A DNA stretch of 64,000 nt from Coriaria nepalensis (lineage: Eukaryota > Streptophyta > Magnoliopsida > Cucurbitales > Coriariaceae), in assembly GCA_027186245.1 (NCBI GenBank), contig CP114486.1, forward strand, positions 1,798,001-1,862,000, in the 5' to 3' direction. The notes beneath the pieces were generated by a model. The model was given only the letters and a program-made list of their open reading frames with translations, was not told the DNA's origin and did no database searches. Position 1 is the first letter of the stretch. Each line of letters begins with the position of its first letter. The translations under genes were made by a program, and so were the position numbers. Below are positions 42,501-54,231 of the stretch, piece by piece.

Positions 42501-45500
42501 GGCTTTTTCTTTTAATAAAAATACCCAACATATCCTAGTATAGTCATCAATAAAGGAGAAAAACCATTGAGTATCCGAAATAGTTTTACTCTAGAGGGTC
42601 CCCAAATATCACTGTGAATTAAATAAAATGGTCTAGAAGCTTGATAGGAATGAGATTTATAAGCTCTCTGATGTTTTGATAATTGACATGGTTCGCATTG
42701 AAGAGACATTGGATTAACATGATTATCTTTAAAGAAAGATGGAAACAAATGCTTAAGGTAAGGAAAACTAGGATGACCTAACCTATAGTGCCATAACATT
42801 ATCTTGTTTTTAACATGAATAGAAATACTACTACTTGCAGTTTGAGCTTGTCCACCCTTGGTAGTCGATTCATCAAAATAATAGAGTCCATCAACCATCC
42901 TAGCACTGCCAATCATCTTCTTCAAATGATGATTCTGAAATTCACAATAAGAATCATAGAATTTCACTAAACAATTAGAATATTTGGTAAGTTTTCTAAC
43001 TGATAAGAGATTACATGATAACTTAGGGACATGTAAGACAGATTTTAGAGTAAGATCATTTGAGATAGTGACTGAACCTTTTCTTGAAATTGGAGATAAA
43101 CTCCCATCTACTATACGAATTTTTAGATTACCGGGACTAGTATATGAGGAGAAAAAATGAGATGAATTGGTCATATGATCAGAAGCACCATAATCAATGA
43201 TCCATGATTCTAGATTAGAAAAAACAGTTGAGGCTATGGGAAAACTACCTTTTTTTGCAAGAAAACCTAAACCTGAACTAGAGATAGGAATTTGCCTGAT
43301 TATTTTGTATATTTGATCAAGCTGTTCTTTGCTAAGAGAACGAGATGATGTCTCGGTTTCAATGGACACATGCATTCCATAACTGTTTTTATCTCCACTT
43401 AGGTTGCCCTTCCAATTATGTGGCTATCCATGAATTTTCCAGCAGGTAGCCCTAATATGTTTAGGCTTGTTACAGTAATCACACCCCACCTTAACCTTCT
43501 CCTCAAACCTCGAATGTCGACCATAGGAGGAATTAAATCCTCTTGGCTTATATGCCATTGCTGCAGTTACCACTTCTTTTGTTGATACCGTGGTGTTAAG
43601 TGCAGAATTTACAAGGATTTCCATAGAACCCTTCTTCCCCATCATCACAATCCTAAAGTTCAACCTCTTGCTTCATCTAGAATAGGGATGAGACCAGCCA
43701 AGAACTCAAACACCCTGTCTTTCTCTACTGTTTTCTTGAATTGTGCAGCATCTACTCCACATGCCCAATCAAGATCATAGAAAAGATCTAGTTCTTGCCA
43801 TAACCTTAACATCTTATTATAATAATTGGTGACAGTCATATCTCCTTGTTTCATTTCTCGGATCTTGATCTTAATCTCGTATACCTGTGTTGAGTTTCCC
43901 AAGTCTGAGAAAGTAGAGGATACTGTATCCCAAACCTCTTTGCAGTAGGAAGATACATGTAGTTTTGACCAAGATCTTCAACCATCGAGTTCACAAGCCA
44001 AGAGATGATGGTATAGTTATCTTCTTCCTCGGTAGAATAGTTCGGATCTTTCATATTAGGTGTTATTGTAGTTCCTGTTATATGCCCCATCTTTTCTTTT
44101 CCTCAAAGAAATAGTCTCACTGATTGAGACCATCTTAGGAAATTATGTCCATTCAACAGATGTGTTGTGATCTTGATGGTGGATTTCTCATTGAGGCTTA
44201 GGGACGATGGCTTCCTCTCAGTGACTGTCAAGGAATCGTCACCCATGTTATTGTGAATTTGAAGACTACGTCTTCATGAGAGGTCTGTTTTCCGAACAAT
44301 AAACGAAGGGAGGTCACCGGTTGATTAAGTCAACCGTTAATGACCTTAGAAGAACCCTAGCTCTGATACTATGAAAACTTTAGTAATTTGCTCTAGTAAT
44401 TTACATATTACATATATAGGGTATTTATTCACTAGAAACCCTAGACTAGTTATGGTAAGATCTTAACAACTAATTTACAATCTCATATCTTTAGAAAAAT
44501 ATTCTAAGATATCTTCTCATAAGATTTCTCTAACCAAATCCTAACATTATCTTTTTTTATTTCCAACACATACCACTATACGTAGGGCATGGGGATCATC
44601 ATCACGGTCAATAAGAGCCAGAAGCAGAATGTCAAGAGGAAGCAACTCATGGTTCCAAACAAAAAATGCAAGGTTTGCACAGGCTTTTAGTAAGAGATCC
44701 TGAAAGAACAAAATAATAATATCGTAAGGTTCCTGATACCACCCCTCCGCCAAAATAAAAACAAAATTAGATTTTTATTTTCTTTGTCTTCTAGAGATTG
44801 AGATGAAAACTGAACGAAGGTGCTTTATCTTTTCCCATTAAGACTTTTTACCAAACCTTTCCTCAATACAATATAAGACAACCAAAAATAAATAAAAATA
44901 AAGCACTAGATACATACCTGTAACGAAAGTCCCTGCTGAAGTTCAATTTGTATGTGATGAAGCAGCACATCCACCATGATGTAGATATTATCCGTCACTT
45001 CCCCAGGCGGAAAATCTCTCAAAACACGTGCCTGAAATCCACTAAGAAAGCAACTTCCTAAGAAACTTCTCTTGAGAAAGAAATTATACAAGACTGGATG
45101 ACCATATGAGACAAAAATGACTACTATTATTTGTCCGGATATAGAAGATATTCCTACCAAGTTTGCACTGTTGATATTTTCAGGGTATCCTTGCATAAGT
45201 ATCCATGCACCAGCACATAGATATTGTCGGTGCTGTAGAAAACTATGACTGATGTAGGTCATGACATATGAAGGATCAGCCGATGGCGAAAGTAGCTGGG
45301 TGCATTGGTTAATCACAGTGGTTTCTGCCTGCAAGGATGTTGAAGTTTAGAGTCATATTTCTGGAATTTGCAAAGCTAAAAGTCCTTGAAGCTGAAACAC
45401 ATGCACATCTTTGATTTGAAAGTTTTCAATATTCTACGGCTGTTTCACACCCTATGGTTGAGATTTAATACTGGTATCCCCAGAACCAGTATCATGCCTA

Positions 45501-48500
45501 ACTTTGAAGGTACTAATCGAACAAACATATCTTCGTGATCACCAACTCAATAATTTCCAGCCTTTTTATTTCTTCGTGATTCATCAGGAAAATGGACAAG
45601 GAGTTAACAACATGAGGGACACAATAACTCTACATGAAGTTTCTTTAGCAGTCTCAGAAAATCATAAATAAAATGGTAAGAATATGTTGAATCATAGGTA
45701 ATTGATGTATCTCATATTTATCTCCAATCATCTTCCCTTCAAAATTTCTGAATCCTCCATTATAATATGTAACCAGACTTATTTTCAACTAAAAGCACAA
45801 TCAAGTTGCATCTAGAATAGTACAATAATGGGTTCAATTTTATACGAAGCATTCAAGTGAGATTAACCCTCCAAGAGCTGTAATTAAGTCTTAAGAGAGG
45901 AAACAAGAATCATAAGAGATATAAGTCGAGTAAGAACCTGCTGCCATGCTTGAATAGCAAGACCTCTTTTATCTATCCTACTGGCCAGGGCATCTCGAAG
46001 AATAGAAGGGAAATAGCGCAGTGTTTTCTCAGACCACGTATGTTGGCTGGTAGCCAGTATCTGTTCTAACATGGTTTGAAGATAGAGCAGGTGATCAGCA
46101 TCAGCAATCCCACGTGTTTTGATGAGGATAGCAAGAGTGATCACAGTTGCTCGGTTCAATGTCTCTGTGAATTCGGTGGGACCCTTTGAAAGAGTAAACA
46201 CGACTTAAATTTCAGTCCAGTTCAACTAAGGAAAAGAAAATTAATAAATTCAAGCTTTGAGATGACAGTGTGCACCTTCCCTTCCCTCTTCACAAAGAAA
46301 AAGTCTCTCAATGATAAAATAAGATTCATGCACAAGTTTTCGGCCAATCTAAATACACGATGATCTCCACGTTTCCCTTTGAGTGCCGAAATTATTTTAG
46401 TTACATCGTACATCAAAGCTTTACTCTTCCCTTCGTACCTGTAAAGAAGAAATAAAACCCGACGTACATAATCAAGAATCATCATCTGATAGATAAGAGA
46501 CCACAGATCTATTATATTTTAGTGTGTTTCCAATCAAAATGAAGTTAAAAGCAAGAAGCAAGTTCCCCTTCTTTGTCTCAAGGAATGGAATAAAACCTTT
46601 AATACAATTACAATAAAATATTTATAAATCCAAAGATAATACGTAATTCAACATATATAATCACCTGTAAAGTGCAAGCAACCGATAGTTCAAAATTTCA
46701 AGCACCAGAAGTGTAACTCCAGGTTTGCTTAGAAGAGATGGATTTCTTTGAGCCAAATGCTACAGCAGAGAGCAAGTTTAAAGTTAATAGTGAGGAACAA
46801 TAATAGAGAGAGAGAGAGAGAGAGAGGAAACAGGTAACCTAAAATATAAATCATGAAGCAAAAGGCAAATTCGACAGAATAAAACTAGATTAAGATTGGA
46901 ACAGAGAAGTGAGCGCATGAAGTAAAATGAAGTTTAGAGGGAAAAAGAAAACTACATTAAAATGGGAACGGAACAATGAGTGCGGTCCCAGGAGCAGCAA
47001 CCTAGAATATGTTTCGGCCAATGCAACGCTGGGCACAACCTGCAGTAACCATATAAGTGTATATTTCATGAATCATTTTTGACACTTGTAGAGACACCTA
47101 AAATTAACACACTCGGAAGAAATGAAGAAGCCAATTTATTTTATATCTATGAAATCAGTGCAGTAAAAAGGGTCGCAATTTGTTTGTTTGTCATGTAAAT
47201 AGAGTCCTCGACTTACTTGCCCAGAAAATAATGATTCTTCCATTTGATAGGCCAGCTTCAAACATAGGTTCATTGAAAAGCCAGATAACAAGGACATAGG
47301 CAATGGACTCACTTCTCGCATAACCATCATCCTCTCATTTGGCTGTAAATTTTGACCAGGTAACAGTTCTGTAACTCCAGCAGAAGATAACCAATTCAAG
47401 ACTGTTTCACAGGCTGGCTGTGCCATTGTGTAAGACACAACCCAAAACATTCCAATTGATCTGTCATCCATTTTCATATAATCCAACATGCGATCTCCTG
47501 AAATTCAAAACAAATAAAGCGAATGCATTGTATAAAGAGTTATCAGGAAATGAAAACAGACGAACATGAACAGGATCATTACAAGCATCTCAAGTCAACA
47601 AGAATAAACCGATGATCCTCTTTCTTTACCAGAAAAATCATGTCAGAAATGAATCATAGAGCAAATCATGCAGTACTTCTCAACCAAAAGGAAAAATATA
47701 ATGTAATCTTGTTCATGTAAGGTGCAAGGTAAAGATAATGACAAAAATGACCAAGCTAGGTTACAGACTACAGCTTTGAAAATAGCCTATTCATAAAACC
47801 TAAGAGTTCAAGCGAGTTTTTACATAATATCAATAGATGTTTCTCGAATATTCGCGAAACCATGTTCCATGTGCATAAGTAAGCAGTCAAGCATGCGCGT
47901 TTAAAGATGCTGCCAGGAAAAGATAGCCTGAGTAGCAGAAATAAAGCTCACAGAGTAGTAAGCTAATGTGGCTTCCTCTGTTTCTCCCAAGGTTGGATAC
48001 TTCACCATTAAAGGTAATGAACTGATATGGTGATAATAATATGAACTCCAAGTTAAACATGATCATAGGAAACATAGAGATAAACATACAATATAATTTT
48101 GTTAGCAGTCTCATATGCATTTGACATGTGAGCTTGTGACCTAAGAGGAGAATTACAATTGAAGAATTTATTATCATATCAAGAATTAGTTTATCATTAT
48201 TGGCACTTTTTGTAACATATTAATAGGGTTTTGTCCTGTTATGACTAGAAGTAGATCAATTACCTCTATATGTATTAGTTTTAAAGATATAGTGAGTGAG
48301 AAAAACATCATGCTTTCTTCCATTTTTTAATCTTAAGTTTCTATAATAAGAAAGTACATACATCAGAACTGAACTGACACAACCGAATACAAATCTGATT
48401 AATAGGAGAAAATCGAAATTCCATCACCCACCGCTTTACCTTTAATCGTTTGCCTCCACCATTCATCTATTTGCTTTCCTTTCTGCAGCTGCTCATTATT

Positions 48501-51500
48501 TAAATATTCTCTGGTTGATGTGTTCAATGACCAAATTCGTAAGTTCTGACAACTGCTGATAAAATCAAGCAAGATGCTTTGAGGATTATTTGGATCAGCA
48601 CTTCTATCTTCCCTATGGAATGATAAGATCTTTCTGGTCGTCTCCACCTACCATCAGAAATACAATGCAAGTTATGGTATCAATTTGAATAATGTGCTTA
48701 GTGTCTAACGGATAAATTATTCAGAAATTCTTAATTCTCCTGGATTTAGTCTATTTGACATTTTTCTCAGAATTTTATTGTTCCATGTTTAGAAAAACTA
48801 AGACTCCATATAATTAGGGCAGCTAGTAGAAGAAACAGGAAGAAGAGGCAGAAGCACATGTTTCCAGTAGAAAAAGATGTCAACTCCTTGCATGTGAAAA
48901 CAACCTTTCTAGCATCTGAATTCAAAGCATTCATTACAAGCTCCACCCTAATGATCTGTGCAAACAGCCAAGTCACATGATTTGTCCTCAGAATTTGGTG
49001 ATCACCCTCTGTGAGGCGTGAAACCAGCTTGGCCACAAAATCGACAAAATCAATGCACCCACTTTTCATAAGAAAAAAGAATACATCTGAAAATACAAGC
49101 CACTCTTGCCAGCAATTTATGTCTGCAAACAATAAAGCATAAAAAATTAGCTTACCAAACGATAGGATTTTATAATGCTTAAATATTATTGCTTCTCAAG
49201 CAGCCACATTTCATGAATTGGAGAAATTGCATCATTTGAAAATAATCAGGTATTAGATGTATCAAGCACAATCAAGAACGGAGAAGATAACCCGACTGTT
49301 AAGAGGATTGTTTAAAGTATACTATATATTGCTTCACTGCTTATTCAAGAGCTGAAATTTTGGAACATTCTAAGATAGAACAATACTAATACCAAACTTA
49401 ATTACCTAATTAGCAGCAAATACACCCGTGACAAAGCAATTAAACAAAAAAGGAAGAGCTAATTGCCTGAATTTGTCAACTTCAATAGGTCAACAATCCT
49501 ATCAATAGATGCTTCACAAATCATTTCAGAAGTAAAAACAGCTCCAGGAGTAGGTACTTGAGAAGGAGGCATATAGCTAGGAGCCACAAGAAGAACACGC
49601 TTCCACCAGTCAGGTGATGGGGTTGTGCGAAAAGCATGTCTTATACAACGCATAGCCCTCTCCCAGTCCAAGCTTCCCTTCTGAATAGAAGATGCTAGGT
49701 CCTACACCGCAAAATGGAGACCAGTTTAACCAGCCTTTAGAGGGGATGCCAATCAGAAGAACAATTAAAGAAATGTAATTGTAAGATTGCTGTAAGACAA
49801 AGAAATGATATGCAACCTGATCAGTGTGTGTCTATGTAACAAATACAAAACGGCTGTGACACTCATAGACAGAGATACAGAAGTGGATTTGCACGAGAAA
49901 CAAAGACAGCAGTACAACTTACACCCAAAAAAACATAAAAAATAAAAAATGCTAACGTTTTCTTTTGCTTATTACACATCCCTGGCTATGGTATTAGAAG
50001 GAATAAACACAACGAACCACATAAGATATAAAAGTGATCTCAACAGAAAAAAAAATGGCTAGAAAAGGAAGCCTATTGTCTTTCCTTTGTTTGACGGATG
50101 AAGAAAAAAGAGTACTGCTGAAAAGGGAGTATCAAGTTTAACAAGTCTCCTTAAACCCAACTTTCACTTGAATCTCTCCTACAGTAAGGAAAAATTAAAG
50201 TGGCTAGAGAAATAAATGAAGCGATCTTCCTCTGAGATTCTTTCTTTCTCTTTATCAAATAACTGAACTCCAAGAAAGAAGTAATTCCAAGATTTCCAAC
50301 TTCACCTTAAATTTCCCAAAACCTAACAACAGAAACAGAAATGATAGTACGTTCATCACCTCTCCATTCAATGGTTCCCCAAGTACACTTGGATATGTGA
50401 TTGGTGAATACCGCATGCTCACAATGGCTTCACCAGTTACGTTAGGAGGTGTCTGAGAAAGAATCCGATGGGTCCCAAAGGTAGGGCAATGAAGGTGTTG
50501 ATCTAGCATCTGCATGTGCATAGCGATCATATCTCTTCTCCTATGAATCTCCAAGATAAGTGTAAAAAATGCTTCATCATCCGGTATATTCTCTATGAAC
50601 TGCAGTCCACTACGGAGTAACTCATAAAAGGGAACCCAGCATACATCCTCGTCAACAAGAAGCCAAACCACATCCAAACAACTATGGAGCCATTGAATGA
50701 GAGCTTTATCAGGTCTCCAGGATTTTGCACCATCAGATATATCGACCCCGTGCTGTCTTTGATCCCAATTAACCAGCCAATTCAGCATATGGTAGAAAAT
50801 TTCCGCATGGGTCACTGGCTTCAAATTAAATTCAAGACCAGTTAAGATAATTTTGCAACATAGCTGCCTAAGACTGCTTATGGCATTATTCCTTATTGAT
50901 GAATTAACCCTTCCCATAGAACTCTGTCCAGTCCCAGAAATATCAGACGATTTTATTGGAGACGAAGACAGTTCCATAGTTGATTGAATAGGTGAACAAA
51001 TACCATGAAATGAGGAGAGAGGAGACGTAGGATTTGAAGACTGAAAATTTGAAGGGCCTGGGATTGTGTTTGAAGATGGAATGACCCCAGAATGTGACAG
51101 GCTCGTAGAAGAAACAGCAGGTGTTGCTTGACTTCCCTGGCCCACTGACATTTCAGTAGAAGAGACTGAAGAAAGAAGGGTTGGCAAAAAAGTATCCCAA
51201 TTGATGTAATCTATACTGCACAAGCTCCGTAAAGCAAAGACAAGAAAATCTGCCCTTGGTGCATGACCACTGCACTGCACAACTAGTGATATAAGAACTG
51301 ATTCTGTCACAGCATGGACCTGATCCTGGTCCTAACAATTTGCACATTTTAAGAACACAATCTATATTAGTTATAAATGTGACGCAAGAAAAGATGGAGA
51401 TGTTGATATTATGACACTTTAGGAGAATTTAATGTAATGCAACTCACGCCGAATTGGCTCAGAAGCTGCTCGAAATCTAAAAGGAACTGCTCATTGCGGG

Positions 51501-52119
51501 GAGGAAGCTCTCTGTTAAGAGCAACTACACGCTTTTGCGTCTTATTCCTGAAAGATACATCATAACAATATGGGTTACAGCTCAGTACCTCGTTCATGTT
51601 TCTTGTCCTTTCCAAAGTTTTATTCATTTCTAGCAAACATACTGCATCTAAACAACAAATCTAGAATATATGTGGTTTGAGTAAATAATTTGCAGCTAAT
51701 TGTAATATCAAGCAACAAACAAGATACACATATTCAGAAAGAAATAACTTCAATTTTTGAAGTTACAGCATGAGTAGCTTGGAACATGAAAGCATATGAC
51801 TGAAGAAAATACAAAACTTGATTACAAACAAAATCATATAAAACTTACGGAGGTTCTCTGACTGAATCTTCATGCTTTTGACGGCTATTTCTCTGCCACG
51901 AAAAAGAAAAGAAAGAAAAGAAAAACTAAGTACCAAAAAAAAAAAAAGGGTTTTAAATTTTTGAGGCAATAGAAGGAGGGGGGGTGACAGGGTCAGTGGT
52001 GTAAATACTCCTAAGTAGAGGTGGAAGAGATTTGTAATGGCGGCTCGAGCTGGGTGGAACTGGAGGTGACGAGAATTCACTGCTGCTGCTGCCGACGATG
52101 ATCGCTGATTTTGATCCAT
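36578..52119 (-). CDS. MED23: Mediator of RNA polymerase II transcription subunit 23
   Basis: Twenty-one exons on the minus strand: 52009-52119, 51849-51892, 51448-51547, 50360-51331, 49467-49701, 48905-49122, 48440-48647, 47217-47497, 46956-47039, 46665-46759, 46276-46438, 45938-46183, 45158-45328, 44918-45031, 44574-44699, 39103-39251, 38307-38547, 37434-38202, 37075-37256, 36877-36980 and 36578-36779. Their sum, 4815 bp, gives 1604 residues plus stop, close to the ~1615 of Arabidopsis MED23. Family landmarks: [125 protein letters not shown] and [21 protein letters not shown]23 is a tail-module helical-repeat subunit that couples activators to RNA polymerase II in the nucleus. Intron 5 (49466 down to 49123) begins GC. 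Intron 15 carries a copia element inserted at its 5' splice site, enlarging it to 5.3 kb, yet the frame is intact throughout. I judge the gene functional. Confidence 0.95.
39690..39694. repeat. Target-site duplication, left
   Basis: CATAC flanks the left LTR and is identical to 44569-44573 on the right. On the MED23 strand this is GTATG. Confidence 0.85.
39695..39904 (-). repeat. 3' LTR of the copia element
   Basis: 210 bp. On the plus strand it opens TGAAAACTTTAG and ends TATTTCCAAAA. On the element's strand, its first bases are TTTTGG where the other LTR has TGTTGG, so the canonical TG end is mutated. Confidence 0.9.
39905..39915 (-). promoter_or_regulatory. Polypurine tract
   Basis: On the minus strand TTGAGGGGGAG directly precedes the 3' LTR, the usual second-strand priming site of copia elements. 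Confidence 0.85.
39985..40629 (-). pseudogene. Copia RNase H region
   Basis: Encodes [60 protein letters not shown] and [13 protein letters not shown], the standard copia RNase H motifs. The frame differs from the reverse transcriptase frame just upstream, and it ends in a frame change near the C-terminus. Confidence 0.9.
40626..41534 (-). pseudogene. Copia reverse transcriptase region
   Basis: Motifs in order: [56 protein letters not shown], then [11 protein letters not shown] (the catalytic YVDD at about 40855-40868). A premature stop lies at 40992-40994, in the position of the usual Gln of the KQSPRAW motif, and the frame changes near 41034. It cannot make an intact enzyme. Confidence 0.9.
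41801..42467 (-). pseudogene. Copia integrase region
   Basis: Catalytic-core remnants: [19 protein letters not shown] (second catalytic Asp), then [23 protein letters not shown] (catalytic Glu region). Another frame at 41801-42124 carries the core's end ([16 protein letters not shown]). Frames do not join. Confidence 0.88.
42512..43375 (-). pseudogene. Copia protease and GAG-pre-integrase region
   Basis: [13 protein letters not shown] corresponds to the aspartic protease motif DSGASDHM, with Ser replaced by Tyr. It is followed by [13 protein letters not shown] and the GAG-pre-integrase motif [18 protein letters not shown]. The altered active-site triad and broken downstream frame suggest loss of function. 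Confidence 0.88.
43424..44090 (-). pseudogene. Copia gag region
   Basis: Starts [19 protein letters not shown] after the primer-binding site. It shows a retrotransposon gag region ([20 protein letters not shown]) and a C-terminal zinc knuckle [14 protein letters not shown]. Two frame changes are needed, near 43905 and 43660, so gag is broken. Confidence 0.88.
44358..44371 (-). promoter_or_regulatory. Primer-binding site
   Basis: On the minus strand TAGTATCAGAGC immediately follows the 5' LTR. It matches the copia-type site complementary to the 3' end of initiator methionine tRNA (TGGTATCAGAGC), with one change. Confidence 0.85.
44372..44568 (-). repeat. 5' LTR of the copia element
   Basis: 197 bp. 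On the element's strand it opens TGTTGGAAATAA and ends CTAAAGTTTTCA, the canonical TG...CA ends. It supplies the T that follows the GTATG of the MED23 intron. Confidence 0.92.
44569..44573. repeat. Target-site duplication, right; also MED23 intron 15 positions 1-5
   Basis: CATAC on plus (GTATG on the MED23 strand). It directly abuts MED23 exon 15, whose last base is 44574. Confidence 0.85.
46804..46827. repeat. AG dinucleotide microsatellite
   Basis: About twelve AG units in MED23 intron 9, just before exon 9 in plus order. Likely length-variable. Confidence 0.9.
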
Positions 52120-53040
52120 TTTCTCATTTCAGTTCAAGGCAGCTCCAGTTTTCCGAGAAAGGAAGAGGAGAACAAAGAAAAATTATTTCCGGGTGAACAC
52201 AATCAAAAGCCCTTAAACTATCAAAAAATTAGATTACACCTCCACAACTTTAAAACTTGTAGAAAATCCCCACATGCTGTTGCATAAATTACACAACCCC
52301 AAATTGGGCATTCCAGTTTTTGAGGACCGAAGTGCTGACGTGGTAACACACCCATTCAGCTTTTGACAAAGTTTCTAGATATTATTCATTTGACCCTATC
52401 TATTTTATATATTTTAACTTTACATCAATTTTATTTTACTTGCTTCTTGATAGATACGGATAGGACCGACCTGTTTCTTCTATCAGTAGGACCTCCGGCT
52501 GATAGAAGAATCAATCGGATCGGATAATAGAATATCTGATTCGATATTTATATCTAAGTGTATATTCCTCGTGTGAAATGACCCAGTAGATTTTATATAA
52601 TTAGTCTACCTTCACTTCTCTCGTATAAGTGATATATACCCGAAGTACTTGATATTTTCTCATAAATCATGCTGTTGGTCAAATTAACATGAATCATCGA
52701 CTAAAAACACAAATCCTGTTAGCCTATAATGTCAGTTTGCCTCAACTGTCTAAAACTAGATTTCTTAAATTAAATTTTTAGTATAAGATCACGTATTTGA
52801 AAACATGTTGAATTAAATTCGTACATTATTTTTTGAACGATAAAGCAAGCTAGTTATCTAATAACTGTACCATCTTCAAGCTCTAGTTGGTTCATTTCAT
52901 GCATTAACTCTATGATTACTACGAATCATCCAAATAGCAGATGCTGTCGAACAAACTTTGATCGACTTGATCAATTTTACTTCATACTTACAAATCACTT
53001 CTCTTTAAATTCAATACAAATCCGAGACAAATCTAAAATC
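52120..53040. other. MED23 promoter and SKIP28 3' flank
   Basis: No gene. Right after the MED23 start is the presumed leader. 52200-52340 (AAGCCCTTAAACTATC and GTGCTGACGTGGTAACAC) looks like the non-coding transposon debris common in plant genomes. The rest is AT-rich. Confidence 0.5.
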
Positions 53041-54231
53041 TTATTCCATTTCGTAATCTGAAATTCCGATAGATTTCTCATGACAAACCTCACAAACAAA
53101 CCCAACGGCGTCTCCCAGAGAAGTGGTCAGTGTGGAACAATTAGCATGTCTCTTACAGTAAGGCTTATTACACAAGTTGCACTTAGGAAGCTTAAGCCAG
53201 CAAGTCAAGCATAATATATCACCACAAACACTCTCTTCTTGCTCTTCTTCATCACGAGTTCCAATAAAACAAACACCACATTCTTCACACCTTGGAATGC
53301 AATGATTACAGGCTGTGCAATTAGACTTCAACTTGCAGCTTTTTCTTGGGCATTCATCGTAAACTTTCCTTACTTCATCGCACTTCGGACAAACTTCAAC
53401 ATCGATCATTGCTTTGTTCTGGAGATAGGATTGAAGTTGTTCAAGGTGTTGTTTGTTTATGTTGTATATTCCGTTTATCTTTATGCTCATTAAGTTGCGG
53501 GAATGATGCTGGGAAAGTGTCGTTACTGCCCTTATTACTCCTTCTGGGGTCAGGCCGGTGCATGCCGGTATGTGAAGCTGAACCGTACATGCATATTCAT
53601 CAGTGACAGAGAATGAGATCAGTACATATATTGGATATACACTGTCTTCTTATAGCTACTGTCTCTTCTTAAATCTAGAAAAAGGGTGCTTGGATTTCAA
53701 GCAATTAATTTCATCCATTCATATCTTATCCACCTCCCCCTCCCACAGCTATCCAATCAGAGATGAGCTCAAGTGGGTTTACTGGACTTTTTAAAAATAT
53801 AAAAGAAGCTCAGACGTATTAATAAGAGTGTACTGCATATATACCTGATTGATGAAAGGATTTAGGTCTATGACTTGTTGAAGTCCATGATCTGTGATCT
53901 TGACACAATTTATCAGAGCCAAAGTTCTTAGCCTTCCGTTGGCTTTGGATGTGATTTTGGTGAGGATCCGATCAGTCAAACACGAGTTGAGAGGTGTTTC
54001 CACAATGGTATCTAGCCAGGGCAATATATCTTGGCTCACTGCATTTCTGAGTGAGACACAAGCTGCACTCATGGAAAGAAGCTCAAAAACAGGGAGATAA
54101 GCTAAGACAAGGAACAGAACCTCATGCGGTGGCCCTGCTTCTGCTTCTTCTCCATCTACTTCTTGGAAGAGGCCATGTTTGTTTTGTGGATTAACATAGG
54201 AATCGATACAGGCCAGATTTGGTGCATCCAT
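53041..54231 (-). CDS. SKIP28: F-box protein SKIP28-like
   Basis: Two exons: 53845-54231 and 53041-53577, giving 307 codons plus stop. The ATG at 54231 (MDAPNLACIDSYVNPQN) is the conserved-looking start. The open frame extends upstream through an AT repeat, but the residues there are low-complexity. An F-box lies near residues 35-80 (PHEVLFLVLAYLPVFELLSM), then two or three LRR-like units (LRTLALINCVKITDHGLQQV; GLTPEGVIRAV). The C-terminal half is very Cys-rich, with paired CxxC motifs (CPKCDEVRKVYDEC; CTACNHCIPRCEECGVC; CLTCWLKLPKCNLCNKPYC; CEVCHEKS), which probably bind several zinc ions. This matches Arabidopsis SKIP28, an SKP1-interacting F-box protein expected to act as substrate receptor of an SCF ubiquitin ligase. 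Substrate unknown. A TATA-rich AT repeat (54313-54331) lies ~80 bp upstream. Confidence 0.88.

Larger units (their letters stand above)
39695..44568 (-). mobile_element. Ty1/copia LTR retrotransposon, degraded
   Basis: Complete in outline and transcribed leftward, the same direction as MED23. Two LTRs (39695-39904 and 44372-44568) are flanked by a perfect 5-bp duplication. A primer-binding site (TATCAGAGC type) follows the 5' LTR and a polypurine tract (TTGAGGGGGAG) precedes the 3' LTR. Coding remnants appear in copia order: gag with CCHC knuckle, protease, integrase, reverse transcriptase, RNase H. All are interrupted by stops or frameshifts, so it cannot be autonomous. By eye the LTRs differ at roughly eight to ten positions plus a ~13-bp length change, so the insertion is not recent. 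Confidence 0.95.

Noticed and set aside
36578..52119. MED23 as a pseudogene because a retrotransposon interrupts it
   Set aside because: The element is wholly intronic. All 21 exons join in frame to the expected length and no internal stop was found.
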